DNA of 64,000 nucleotides. It comes from Ruegeria arenilitoris (GTDB taxonomy: Bacteria > Pseudomonadota > Alphaproteobacteria > Rhodobacterales > Rhodobacteraceae). The stretch's first letter is position 1, and each line of letters begins with the position of its first letter. The DNA lies in assembly GCF_042675705.1 (NCBI RefSeq), contig NZ_JBHTJJ010000006.1; one strand, 5' to 3'. The position numbers and the translations under genes are program-made. The notes beneath the pieces were generated by a model. It was given only the letters and a program-made list of their open reading frames with translations, did not search any database and was not told where the DNA came from. Below, in pieces: positions 18,104 to 26,486 of this stretch.

Positions 18104-19329
18104 GGATTCTCTGCCAGTTTGAAGCTGCCCACCAGTTCGCTGTGGGATGACCATCGAAATTGGTCGACCACTTGGACCCATTCAAGGGCATAGCCCGCCT
18201 GAACAAGATTTTTTGCATCCCGCGCGAAGGTCACAGGGTTGCAGGACACATAGGCGATGACCGGACGGCGGGCCTGAGCCAGCTCGGCCACCTGGGCCTC
18301 GGCGCCGGCGCGCGGCGGGTCCAGAACCACGGCGTCGAAGCGGCGCAGCTCGTCCGGCATCAAGGGGCGGCGGAACAGGTCGCGCGCCTCGGTCGTGACC
18401 TGTTTCAATCCCGTGGACTTGCGCCAGCCCTGATCCAGCGCGCGGGTCATGTCGGCCGCGCCTTCAACGGCATGAACCTCGGCCCGTTGCGCCAGCGGCA
18501 ACGAGAACGTGCCGCAGCCCGCGAACAGATCAACCACTCGTTTGGCCGGGCCGACAATCTCCAAAACTGCCTGTGTTAGAGCCTGTTCCCCGTCTTTCGT
18601 GGCCTGCAGGAAGGCCCCCGGCGGCGGGACCACCGTGGCCGAACCGAAACGCTGTGGGGGTGGGTTGCGCATGGCGATCACCTCTCCATCCCAAGCCAGC
18701 CGCGCCAGGCCGTGCTGCTCGGTCGCCTGCGCAAGTGCCAGTTCCAGCGGGCCATCCAGCGGCTTGCCGCCCTGCACCGCCACATCCAGCGCGGCTTCGG
18801 ACAGGGTCAGCGTGACCGACAACACGCCCTTGCGGCTGCCGCCCAGTTCGGCCAGCACCTTGGCCACGGGGATGGCAGCGGTCAGCGCCGGGTCCAGCAA
18901 CTGGCAATCAGGAATCTCGGTGATCACGTCCGAGGCGCGCCCGTGGAACCCCGCCAGCGCGCCCTTCTTGGTGCGGCGCACCGCGATGGTGGCGCGGCGA
19001 CGCGACTGCGGCGGCGACGTCAGGATCGGGCGCATCTCGGCCTGCAGCCCCTGAGCAGCCAAGGCGGTACGCACCACCTCGACCTTCCAATCGGCCACGA
19101 AGGCGTCCGAGGCGTGCTGCAACTGGCAGCCGCCGCAGCTTTTGTAGTGGCGGCAGGGCGGCTTGACCCGATCATCCGACGGTACCAGCACCTTGATATC
19201 GGTCAGCACCGAGCCGTCCAACGCGCCGCTGACCCGCTCTCCGGGCAGCGTTCGGGGGGCATAGACCGGGCCCTCGGCGATGCCGTCGCCCTGATGCCCG
19301 AGGCGGAGAATGGTGTATTCCTGCGTCAT
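18100..19329 (-). CDS. rlmD: Class I SAM-dependent RNA (uracil-C5) methyltransferase, RlmD/TrmA family
   Basis: The TrmA/RlmC/RlmD enzymes methylate C5 of uracil in rRNA or tRNA. The 409-residue protein has an N-terminal TRAM-like domain (TILRLGHQGDGIAEGPVYAP), the iron-sulfur cysteines CRHYKSCGGCQLQH near residue 60 with a fourth Cys in EIPDCQLL, the SAM motif VDLFAGCGTFSLPLA near 268, and the catalytic segment VSCNPVTFARDAKNL. DPPRAGAEAQV is the DPP motif. Length and the Fe-S cysteines favour RlmD or RlmC over TrmA. Which uridine is modified cannot be told. It is cotranscribed with the sodium channel. Confidence 0.85.
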   Translation of the reverse strand: MTQEYTILRLGHQGDGIAEGPVYAPRTLPGERVSGALDGSVLTDIKVLVPSDDRVKPPCRHYKSCGGCQLQHASDAFVADWKVEVVRTALAAQGLQAEMRPILTSPPQSRRRATIAVRRTKKGALAGFHGRASDVITEIPDCQLLDPALTAAIPVAKVLAELGGSRKGVLSVTLTLSEAALDVAVQGGKPLDGPLELALAQATEQHGLARLAWDGEVIAMRNPPPQRFGSATVVPPPGAFLQATKDGEQALTQAVLEIVGPAKRVVDLFAGCGTFSLPLAQRAEVHAVEGAADMTRALDQGWRKSTGLKQVTTEARDLFRRPLMPDELRRFDAVVLDPPRAGAEAQVAELAQARRPVIAYVSCNPVTFARDAKNLVQAGYALEWVQVVDQFRWSSHSELVGSFKLAENP

Positions 19330-19368
19330 GGCCTGCCTGATAGCCGGGCTGATGCGCCAACAAAACCC

Positions 19369-21201
19369 TTATTCGGCGGCCTCGGTCTGGATGAACCCGC
19401 CCGACTGACGGTGCCAGAACCGCGCATACAACCCGCCCTGCGCCAGCAGAGTGTCATGCGGCCCGCTTTCCACGATGCGCCCGTGATCCAGAACGATGAT
19501 CCGGTCCATCTCGCTGAGCGTGGACAGGCGGTGGGCAATGGCCAGAACGGTCTTGCCCTCCATCACCCGGTGCAGCGCGGTCTGGATCGCGGCTTCGACC
19601 TCGGAATCCAGCGCCGAGGTCGCCTCGTCCAGCACGAGGATCGGCGCGTCCTTCAGGATTGCGCGGGCCAGCGCGATGCGCTGGCGCTGGCCGCCGCTCA
19701 GTTTGACGCCGCGCTCGCCCAGATGGGCGTCATAGCCCTTGCGCCCCTGCCCGTCCTGCAGATCGAGGATGAAATCATGCGCTTCGGCCTTTTTTGCGGC
19801 GGCGATCATCTGGTCTTCGGTGGCATCGGGCCGGCCGTACAGGATGTTGTCGCGGGCCGAGCGGTTGAACATCGCGGTTTCCTGCGTGACCATGCCGATC
19901 TGGCGGCGCAGGCTGTCCTGCGTCACCCGGGCGATGTCCTGGCCGTCGATCAGAATTTTCCCGTTTTCCCTGTCATAGAGCCTGAGTAGCAGCGAAACCA
20001 GGGTGGACTTCCCCGCCCCCGAGGCACCGACGATTCCCAGTTTCTCCCCCGGCTGCACCGTCAGCGTCAGGTCCGAGACCCCGCCCACGTCGCGACCATA
20101 GGCAAAGCTGACATCGCGAAACTCGATCCGGCCCTCGGGCACCGTCAACTCGGTGGCGTCCGGCGCATCCTCGACCCGGTCGGGCCGCGCCAGGGTCTTC
20201 ATGCCGTTCTCGATCTCGCCCACATGGGCGTAGATCCCCATCAGAGTAAAGCTTACCCAGCCGGTCATCTGCGCGATGCGGATCGAAATGGCACCCGCCG
20301 CCACGATATCCCCGGTGGTCGCCGACCCCGCCTGCCACAGCCACAGCGTCGCGCCCAACAGCAGAACCGGCAGAAGCCCCGCCAGTGTCATCAAAATGAA
20401 CCGGAAACTGGCCGACAGTTTGCCAAAGGCCAGCGACTTGTCGCGCAGCGCAACCATCGAGTCGCGGGCGGCCCGATCCTCGAACTCGGAATGGGCAAAC
20501 AGCTTGACCGTCTTGATGTTGGTGATCGTGTCCACCACCTGCCCCGACACCATCGCCCGCGCCCCGGCCCGCGCGGCCGAGCGTGTGCGGATCCGTGGCA
20601 GGTACCAGCGCACCAGCAGGAAATACACCGCCAGCCAAGCCACGAAGGGCAGCATGACCAGAGGATGAATAGACCCTAACAACAGCAAAGACCCCACAAG
20701 CGAGGCCAAGGCAAAGACGATGGCGCTGATGGTTTCCGAAACGACTGAGGTCAGCGCATTGGCCGTCTGCATCTGTTTCTGGGCGATGCGACCGGCAAAA
20801 TCGTCGTCGAAATAGGTGACCGACTGGCCCAGGGTCCAGCGGTTCAGCTTGGCCAGCACCAGCGGCGGGATGTTGGGCATGACGATATAGTTGTTCGACA
20901 CCGAGGACAGCCCGAACAGCAGCGGCCGGATCAGTATGAAGAACGCCACAGCGCCCAGGATCATCCACAGGTTTCGCGGTGTCAGAAAGTTCTCGGGTCC
21001 GCTGGCGGTCGCCATGTCGATCACCCAGCCCAGTATCCAGGCGGTTCCGGCCTCCATTGCACCTGCCAGCGCGGAAAACAGCGCGGCGGCGAACAACATG
21101 GGCCAGGCCCCTGTCAGGCACCAGCGAATGAACGCCCCCAGCCTTTGCGGCGGGGGCGTTTGGGTGGGTTCAAATGGTTTGATCAGGTCTGCGACCGTCA
21201 T
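19369..21201 (-). CDS. ABC exporter, fused permease-ATPase (MsbA-like), second of tandem pair
   Basis: A 610-residue half-transporter: about six membrane helices in residues 30-330, then a nucleotide-binding domain. The ATPase motifs are complete: Walker A GASGAGKST, Q-loop MVTQETAMF, signature LSGGQRQRIALARAIL, Walker B with catalytic glutamate ILVLDEATSALDS, and H-loop AIAHRLSTL. It follows another ABC exporter with a 4-nt overlap, so the two may form a heterodimer. Both have intact catalytic residues, unlike degenerate-site heterodimers. The exported substrate is unknown; lipid, glycan or drug export are all possible. Confidence 0.9.
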   Translation of the reverse strand: MTVADLIKPFEPTQTPPPQRLGAFIRWCLTGAWPMLFAAALFSALAGAMEAGTAWILGWVIDMATASGPENFLTPRNLWMILGAVAFFILIRPLLFGLSSVSNNYIVMPNIPPLVLAKLNRWTLGQSVTYFDDDFAGRIAQKQMQTANALTSVVSETISAIVFALASLVGSLLLLGSIHPLVMLPFVAWLAVYFLLVRWYLPRIRTRSAARAGARAMVSGQVVDTITNIKTVKLFAHSEFEDRAARDSMVALRDKSLAFGKLSASFRFILMTLAGLLPVLLLGATLWLWQAGSATTGDIVAAGAISIRIAQMTGWVSFTLMGIYAHVGEIENGMKTLARPDRVEDAPDATELTVPEGRIEFRDVSFAYGRDVGGVSDLTLTVQPGEKLGIVGASGAGKSTLVSLLLRLYDRENGKILIDGQDIARVTQDSLRRQIGMVTQETAMFNRSARDNILYGRPDATEDQMIAAAKKAEAHDFILDLQDGQGRKGYDAHLGERGVKLSGGQRQRIALARAILKDAPILVLDEATSALDSEVEAAIQTALHRVMEGKTVLAIAHRLSTLSEMDRIIVLDHGRIVESGPHDTLLAQGGLYARFWHRQSGGFIQTEAAE

Positions 21202-23048
21202 TCTGCTGCCTCTTCCGCAGGCTCGGGGTTCATGAAGCCGCCAGATTGGCGCGCCCAGAACTGGGCGTAAAGGCCGCCCTGCTCCAAAAGATCGGCATGG
21301 GTGCCTTCCTCGACGATCCGGCCTCCGTCCATCACAAGGATCCGGTCCATCTGGGCGATGGTGCTGAGCCGGTGCGCGATGGCGATCACGGTCTTGCCCT
21401 GCATCATGCCGTACAGCGTCTCCTGGATTGCGGCTTCGACCTCGGAATCTAGGGCGGATGTGGCCTCGTCCAACAACAAGATCGGCGCGTCCTTCAGGAT
21501 CACCCGCGCCAGCGTCACCCGCTGCCGCTGTCCACCGCTCAGCTTGACGCCGCGCTCGCCCACATGGGCGTCATAGCCGGTGCGGCCCTGCGGGTCCTGC
21601 AGGTCGAGGATGAAGTCATGCGCCTCTGCCTGTTTGGCGGCGGCGATCATCTGGTCTTCTGTCGCATCGGGGCGGCCATACAGGATGTTGTCGCGCACCG
21701 AGCGGTGCAGCAGCGCGCTGTCCTGCTGAACCATGCCGATATTGCGGCGCAGGCTGTCCTGAGTGACGGTGCGGATGTCCTGCCCGTCGATCAGGATCGC
21801 GCCGCTTTCCACGTCGTAGAACCGCAGTAACAGCTTGACCAAGGTCGACTTCCCGGCCCCCGACCGCCCGATCAACCCAACCTTTTCGCCCGGCTGGATG
21901 GTCAGATTGACGTGATCCAGCCCGCCGGTCTCACGGCCATAATGGTGCGACAGGTAGCGGATCTCGATCCGGCCATCGGTCAGTTGCAGCGGCTTGGCGC
22001 CCGGTGCATCCAGCAGGTCGACGGGCTGGGCGATGGTCTCCATCCCCTCGGCCACGACGCCCAGCTGGCGGAAGAAGCTGGTCAGCGCCCACATGATCCA
22101 GCCGGTCATGGCATTCAGCCGCAGCGTCAGCGCAGTGGCCGCCGCCACCACCCCGACCGTGGCACTGCCCTGCATCCACAGGTAAATTGCCCAGCCGACC
22201 ACACCGATGATCAGCACGCCGTTCAGCGCGACCAGAACGGCATCCATGATGGTGAAGATACGCATTTCGGTCTGGAAGGTGCGCCGGGTCTCTTCGATCG
22301 CTTCGCGCGCATAATCGAGTTCCTGCCGGGCATGGGCGAACATCTTCACCGAATGGATGTTGGTATAGCTGTCCACCACCCGGCCCGTCACCGTAGACCG
22401 CGCATCGGACGCGGCCTGCGACGCCGGCCCCACCCGCTGCACCGTCCAGCGCACCAGCAGCGCATAAAGCGCGAACCAGATCAGCAGCGGCAGCAGCAGG
22501 CGCGGATCAGCAGCCACCAGCAGGATCGCCGCACCGATCAGATAGGCCAGCGAGAACGAAATCGCATCGAACACCTGGAACACCACCTCGCCCGCGGCGG
22601 GCGGGGTCTGCATGATGCGGTTTGCGATGCGCCCGGCAAAATCATTCTCGAACCAACCGACCGATTGGCGAAGAACGTGCTTGTGCGCCCGCCAGCGGAT
22701 CAGCGTGCCGAAATTGGGCAGGATCGCATTGTTCAGCAGCAACACGTCCAGCACATGCAGGATAGGTCGCAGGAACAGGATGAACAGCGCGACCAGGACC
22801 AGCTCGGTCCCGTGGGCCTGCCAGACCTCGGACGGTGATCCGCCCAGCAGGTCGACGACCCGGCCCATGTAATAGATCAGCCCGATCTCAACCGCGGCCA
22901 CGATGATCGACATCAACGCGGCCCAGAAGAAGACGCGCCGAAAAGGGCGGGAATAATCCAGCATGAAGGGCCACAGCCGCGTCGGCGGCTTGTCTACCTC
23001 TTCATAGGCAACAAAAGGGTCTACGAGGTTCTCGAAAAAGCGAAACAT
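21198..23048 (-). CDS. ABC exporter, fused permease-ATPase (MsbA-like), first of tandem pair
   Basis: A 616-residue paralogue of the next gene. I chose the ATG at 23048 (MFRFFENLVDPFVAYEEVDK); a longer open frame to 23192 has no homology. The ATP-binding half carries GRSGAGKST, the Q-loop MVQQDSALLH, LSGGQRQRVTLARVIL and LLLDEATSALDS. The stretch RDNILYGRPDATEDQMIAAA is identical in both proteins, which points to tandem duplication. The permease half begins with a characteristic FENLVDPF...RLWPFMLDYSRPFRR segment seen in many rhodobacterial exporters. Substrate unknown. Confidence 0.9.
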   Translation of the reverse strand: MFRFFENLVDPFVAYEEVDKPPTRLWPFMLDYSRPFRRVFFWAALMSIIVAAVEIGLIYYMGRVVDLLGGSPSEVWQAHGTELVLVALFILFLRPILHVLDVLLLNNAILPNFGTLIRWRAHKHVLRQSVGWFENDFAGRIANRIMQTPPAAGEVVFQVFDAISFSLAYLIGAAILLVAADPRLLLPLLIWFALYALLVRWTVQRVGPASQAASDARSTVTGRVVDSYTNIHSVKMFAHARQELDYAREAIEETRRTFQTEMRIFTIMDAVLVALNGVLIIGVVGWAIYLWMQGSATVGVVAAATALTLRLNAMTGWIMWALTSFFRQLGVVAEGMETIAQPVDLLDAPGAKPLQLTDGRIEIRYLSHHYGRETGGLDHVNLTIQPGEKVGLIGRSGAGKSTLVKLLLRFYDVESGAILIDGQDIRTVTQDSLRRNIGMVQQDSALLHRSVRDNILYGRPDATEDQMIAAAKQAEAHDFILDLQDPQGRTGYDAHVGERGVKLSGGQRQRVTLARVILKDAPILLLDEATSALDSEVEAAIQETLYGMMQGKTVIAIAHRLSTIAQMDRILVMDGGRIVEEGTHADLLEQGGLYAQFWARQSGGFMNPEPAEEAAE

Positions 23049-23100
23049 GGAGGTGCTCCGATTGAGCAGGAAAATTGAAAGTGCGAAAGCAGATGGCGCC

Positions 23101-23128
23101 AAAACACCACCCGTACGGGTCAGGTGTT
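23101..23128 (-). terminator. Hairpin between cca and the ABC exporter pair, possible terminator
   Basis: On the minus strand AACACC-TG-ACCCG-TA-CGGGT-GGTGTT forms an 11-bp stem with a small bulge, followed by TT. The T tract is short, so termination of the cca transcript before the ABC genes is plausible but not certain. The rest of the 191-bp gap shows nothing recognisable. Confidence 0.4.
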
Positions 23129-23239
23129 CTGGCTTTAGCCGAACCAGATCCCGTAATACATTCGCAGTCCTCCATCCATGTGACAGCCGCACCCTAGCCG
23201 AACACCTGCGGGCTTGTCATCCCCTTTTGAGACTTCCCG

Positions 23240-24394
23240 TCAAACTTGCAGCAGCGCGTCCCGGTCCAGCGTGAAATCCGAGGCGATCCAGCGGCTTTCC
23301 AGTTCGGCCAGTTTCGCGCCCAGCGCAGGGCCGGAGTAGCGCCCGAGCAGATCGGCTGCTCTGACCGGGAATGACTCCGCGGCCCCTTTTTCAACGGCCG
23401 CGCCCGTCTCAGCCGTCCAAGGCTGTTCCAGAAAGGCGCAGCGCAGCAGGGCCGCGTCCTGTCCGTCCGGCTGGCCCAGCCGATACCCCAATTCGGCCGC
23501 CCCGGCACCGCCCTGCGCGCCGTCCCGGATCCGGGTCAGGCGGGCCAGTTGCGCCTTGCTGAGGCGCAGAGTCCCGGCAACCTTGGGCCCCGCGATGGCT
23601 GCCAGACGGCGCAGCGCGTCGGGGGCAAGCCCGGCCTGCGATTCAAGATGGATCAGGATCGGCAGCGCCCGATCGTCGGCGCCAGGCAGCAGATGCGCCA
23701 GAACGCCGATGCTGCGCATGGCGGCCACCGATGGGGCCGGATCGGGCGCGGCCAGCAGTTTCAGCATCTCGGCCCCGACCCGTTCGCGCGACAGCCGGTC
23801 GAGCCCGTCCAGATCGGCCGCAATCGCCGCCAGCGCATCCGGGTCCATCCCGGCCTGCGCATCGCCATACCAGGCGTGGAACCGGAAATACCGCAGCGAG
23901 CGCAGATAGTCCTCGCGGATGCGATCCCCGGCCGTGCCGATGAACCGCACGCGCCGCGTCTGCAGGTCAGGCAGGCCACCCAGCGGGTCCAGAATGGCGC
24001 CGTCGGGGCGGGCATAAAGCGCGTTCATCGTAAAATCGCGGCGGGCGGCGTCCTCTTCCACTTGGTGGGAAAAGGCCACGACCGCGCGTCGCCCATCGGT
24101 TTCGACGTCGCGGCGAAAGGTCGTGATTTCATGCGGTATGCCGTCGCTGACCACGGTCACAGTACCATGATCAATCCCCGTCGGAATTGCCTTCAGCCCG
24201 GCCCGTTCGGCCAGGTCCATCACCTGGTGCGGGCGGGCGTCGGTGGCGATGTCGAGATCCGAGACCGGTGCCCCCAGCAGCGCATTGCGTACGCAGCCCC
24301 CCACGAACAGCGCCTGCGCACCGCCCTCGGTCAGCGCCGCACACACGTTCTGCGTGGCCGGGTTCGTGATCCAGTCTTCGGTGATCCGCATCAT
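23240..24394 (-). CDS. cca: CCA tRNA nucleotidyltransferase / poly(A) polymerase family protein
   Basis: This enzyme adds or repairs the 3'-CCA of tRNA. The 384-residue protein has the class II nucleotidyltransferase motif FVGGCVRNALLGAPVSDLDIATDA (catalytic DxD) near residue 30, then TTFRRDVETDGRR, the RRDFTMNALY motif and the DPLGGLPDLQTRRVRFIG element near 130-150, and RIREDYLRSLRYFRF. No HD domain is evident. The start ATG overlaps the upstream Nudix gene stop by 4 nt. A separate PcnB polymerase function is possible but less likely in this clade. Confidence 0.9.
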   Translation of the reverse strand: MMRITEDWITNPATQNVCAALTEGGAQALFVGGCVRNALLGAPVSDLDIATDARPHQVMDLAERAGLKAIPTGIDHGTVTVVSDGIPHEITTFRRDVETDGRRAVVAFSHQVEEDAARRDFTMNALYARPDGAILDPLGGLPDLQTRRVRFIGTAGDRIREDYLRSLRYFRFHAWYGDAQAGMDPDALAAIAADLDGLDRLSRERVGAEMLKLLAAPDPAPSVAAMRSIGVLAHLLPGADDRALPILIHLESQAGLAPDALRRLAAIAGPKVAGTLRLSKAQLARLTRIRDGAQGGAGAAELGYRLGQPDGQDAALLRCAFLEQPWTAETGAAVEKGAAESFPVRAADLLGRYSGPALGAKLAELESRWIASDFTLDRDALLQV

Positions 24395-24990
24395 TCGTTC
24401 ATCCGTGCCGCCAACCCGCGCAACATGCGGGCCGTGGCGCCCCAGATGTAGTAGGGGCCATAGGGCACCGCGAAGTAATACCGCCGTGTTCCGCGCCAGA
24501 TGCGCGATTCAACCACATAATTCGCAGGGTTCAGCACATGCGCAAGCGGAACCGAAAACACCTCGTCCACCTCGCCCGGTTCGGCCACCGGGTCAAAGCC
24601 GCGCTCCAGAACCGCGACCACCGGTGTCACGGCGAATGACGTGACGGTTTCATGCGTCGGTAACGTGCCCAGAATGCGCGGCAGGTCCGGCGGCAAGCCG
24701 ATCTCCTCCTGCGCCTCGCGCAGGGCGGTGGCGGTCACATCCGCATCGGTGTCGTCCTGCTTGCCGCCCGGAAAGGCGATCTGCCCCGGATGGTGTTTCA
24801 GAGCCGAGGACCGCTTGGTCAGGATCAGGCGCGGATCGCCGAGGGCAAGGTCCATGGCGACCAGAACACCCGCGGGGCGCAGCTTGCGCCCCGCAGGCAG
24901 AACCGTGCCGGGATTGAGGTCGAAGTCGCTGGACCCGTCACCGGGACGGGCCAGCGCTGCGCTCAGACGCGGGATCAGGTCAGCCGGCAT
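24391..24990 (-). CDS. Nudix hydrolase, CoA pyrophosphatase type
   Basis: A 199-residue Nudix protein of the NudL/YeaB (coenzyme A diphosphatase) type, which cleaves CoA to phosphopantetheine and 3',5'-ADP. The Nudix box is GGKQDDTDADVTATALREAQ followed by EEIG, preceded by the CoA-type motif LTKRSSALKHHPGQIAFPGG. A C-terminal PYGPYYIWGATARMLRGLA element is typical of this group. The ATG at 24990 starts at homology (MPADLIPRLSAALARPGDG) and overlaps hslO by 11 nt; the open frame to 25080 lies within hslO. Confidence 0.87.
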   Translation of the reverse strand: MPADLIPRLSAALARPGDGSSDFDLNPGTVLPAGRKLRPAGVLVAMDLALGDPRLILTKRSSALKHHPGQIAFPGGKQDDTDADVTATALREAQEEIGLPPDLPRILGTLPTHETVTSFAVTPVVAVLERGFDPVAEPGEVDEVFSVPLAHVLNPANYVVESRIWRGTRRYYFAVPYGPYYIWGATARMLRGLAARMNE

Positions 24991-25966
24991 CCGGATCTTC
25001 GGCCTCGAACCCGACCGATTTCGGATCCAGCACGTAATGCGCGCCGCAGAACTGGCAGTCGGCGGTGACGGTGCCTTCATCCGTGGTCATCTTCTCGATG
25101 TCCTGCGCCGAGTAGATCGACAGGCTTTGACGCACGCGATCCTCGGAGCAGGTGCAGCCAAACTGCACCGACTGGGCCTCGTACACGCGGGGCTGTTCCT
25201 CGTGGAACAGGCGAACCAGCAGGTCGGTCGGTGCCACGGACGGACCGATCATTTCAAGATCCTCGACCGTGTCCAGCAGTATGTTGACCCGGCCCCAGTT
25301 CTCTTCTTCTTGGCCGTCGACCAGATCGGCGGCTGTCAGAACTTCGCCCGTGCCCTCGCCGCTGGCGACAAACGGAGACGCCTTTGGCATGTGCTGCAGC
25401 ATGATGCCGCCGGCGCGCCAGCGTTCGCCCACACCCGGCTCGGTCGACCGGCCAAAGCTGAGCGAGAAGCGGGTCGGCAGCTGTTCGGACTGCGCGAAAT
25501 ACGCCTCGGCACAGGCGCTGAGCGATCCTCCGGCCAGCGGCGTGATCCCCTGATAGGGTTGCGTCCCCTTGCCCTGGTCGATCAGGATCGCGAAGTACCC
25601 CTCGCCCACCTGATCGAAGGGTGCGCCTTCGGTCAGACGGTCGCGGTCAAAGCTGGCATAGGCCCTGATCTGCGCGGGCTGGCCCTCTTCGCGCGGGGCG
25701 TAGTAGTCGGTGGCAATCATCCGCACGGGCCCCTTGGACTGAACCTGCAGCGAAAGCTTCCAGCGCAGCGCGACGGTCTGGCCGATCAGCGCGGTCAGCA
25801 AGGCCATCTCGGCCACCAGCGCCTCAACCTGCGCGGGGTAGTTGTGCTGCTTCAGGATGCCGTCCAGCACCCCGTCCAGCCGGGCCACGCGGCCACGCAT
25901 ATCCGATACATCAAGTTGAAAGGGCAGGACGGTATCGTCCCACGCGATTTTCGTTCCAAGAGACAT
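24980..25966 (-). CDS. hslO: Redox-regulated chaperone Hsp33
   Basis: Hsp33 is a holdase switched on by oxidation of a zinc-bound cysteine cluster. The 328-residue protein opens with MSLGTKIAWDDTVLPFQLD, and carries the family stretch ALIGQTVALRWKLSLQVQSK. Its redox switch is at the C-terminal end: CTCSEDRVRQSL (CxC) and DCQFCGAHYVL (CxxC), separated by about 30 residues, as expected. It forms a run with the CoA-type Nudix gene and cca. Redox protection agrees with msrA elsewhere in the window, but there is no direct link. Confidence 0.95.
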   Translation of the reverse strand: MSLGTKIAWDDTVLPFQLDVSDMRGRVARLDGVLDGILKQHNYPAQVEALVAEMALLTALIGQTVALRWKLSLQVQSKGPVRMIATDYYAPREEGQPAQIRAYASFDRDRLTEGAPFDQVGEGYFAILIDQGKGTQPYQGITPLAGGSLSACAEAYFAQSEQLPTRFSLSFGRSTEPGVGERWRAGGIMLQHMPKASPFVASGEGTGEVLTAADLVDGQEEENWGRVNILLDTVEDLEMIGPSVAPTDLLVRLFHEEQPRVYEAQSVQFGCTCSEDRVRQSLSIYSAQDIEKMTTDEGTVTADCQFCGAHYVLDPKSVGFEAEDPDAG

Positions 25967-26042
25967 GGGGTTTCCTTAAGCGCCGCAACTTGGCATATCG
26001 CCACCATATAGGTCGTACATTCGGGGTTGAAAGGGTCCTTAC

Positions 26043-26486
26043 ATGATCAGACGGTTCGGCGAAACCCCGGAACCGGGGCGGAAATACACGCGCCGGGTCG
26101 GCGTCTATGCGCTGCTGCCGCGCGGGGCCAGCCTGCTGCTGACCTGCCAGACCGAACCCGGACCCGACTTGCAGCTGCCCGGTGGCGGGATCGACGCCGG
26201 CGAGTCGCCAATTTTCGCCCTGCATCGCGAGGTGTTCGAAGAAACCGGTTGGTCGATCGCGGACCCGCGGCGGGTTGGCACGTTCCGGCGATTCACCTAC
26301 ATGCCCGAATATGATTTGTGGGCCGAGAAGGTCTGCCTGATCTACCGGGCCCGCCCGGTGCAGCGCAAAGGACCACCGACCGAGCCCTTTCACGAGGCGG
26401 TTTGGATGAACACCGGCGATGCGGTTCACATGTTGGGCAATGCAGGCGACCGGCACTTCGCGCGGCTGCATCTATCCGGGCTTTAG
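26043..26486 (+). CDS. Nudix hydrolase
   Basis: A 147-residue Nudix protein with the box GGGIDAGESPIFALHREV followed by FEETGW, and the preceding RRVGVYALLPRGASLLLTCQ strand. The substrate is not predictable; candidates are ADP-ribose, dinucleoside polyphosphates or oxidised nucleotides. It diverges from hslO over a 76-bp gap and its last 4 nt overlap the convergent response-regulator phosphatase gene. Confidence 0.85.
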   Translation: MIRRFGETPEPGRKYTRRVGVYALLPRGASLLLTCQTEPGPDLQLPGGGIDAGESPIFALHREVFEETGWSIADPRRVGTFRRFTYMPEYDLWAEKVCLIYRARPVQRKGPPTEPFHEAVWMNTGDAVHMLGNAGDRHFARLHLSGL

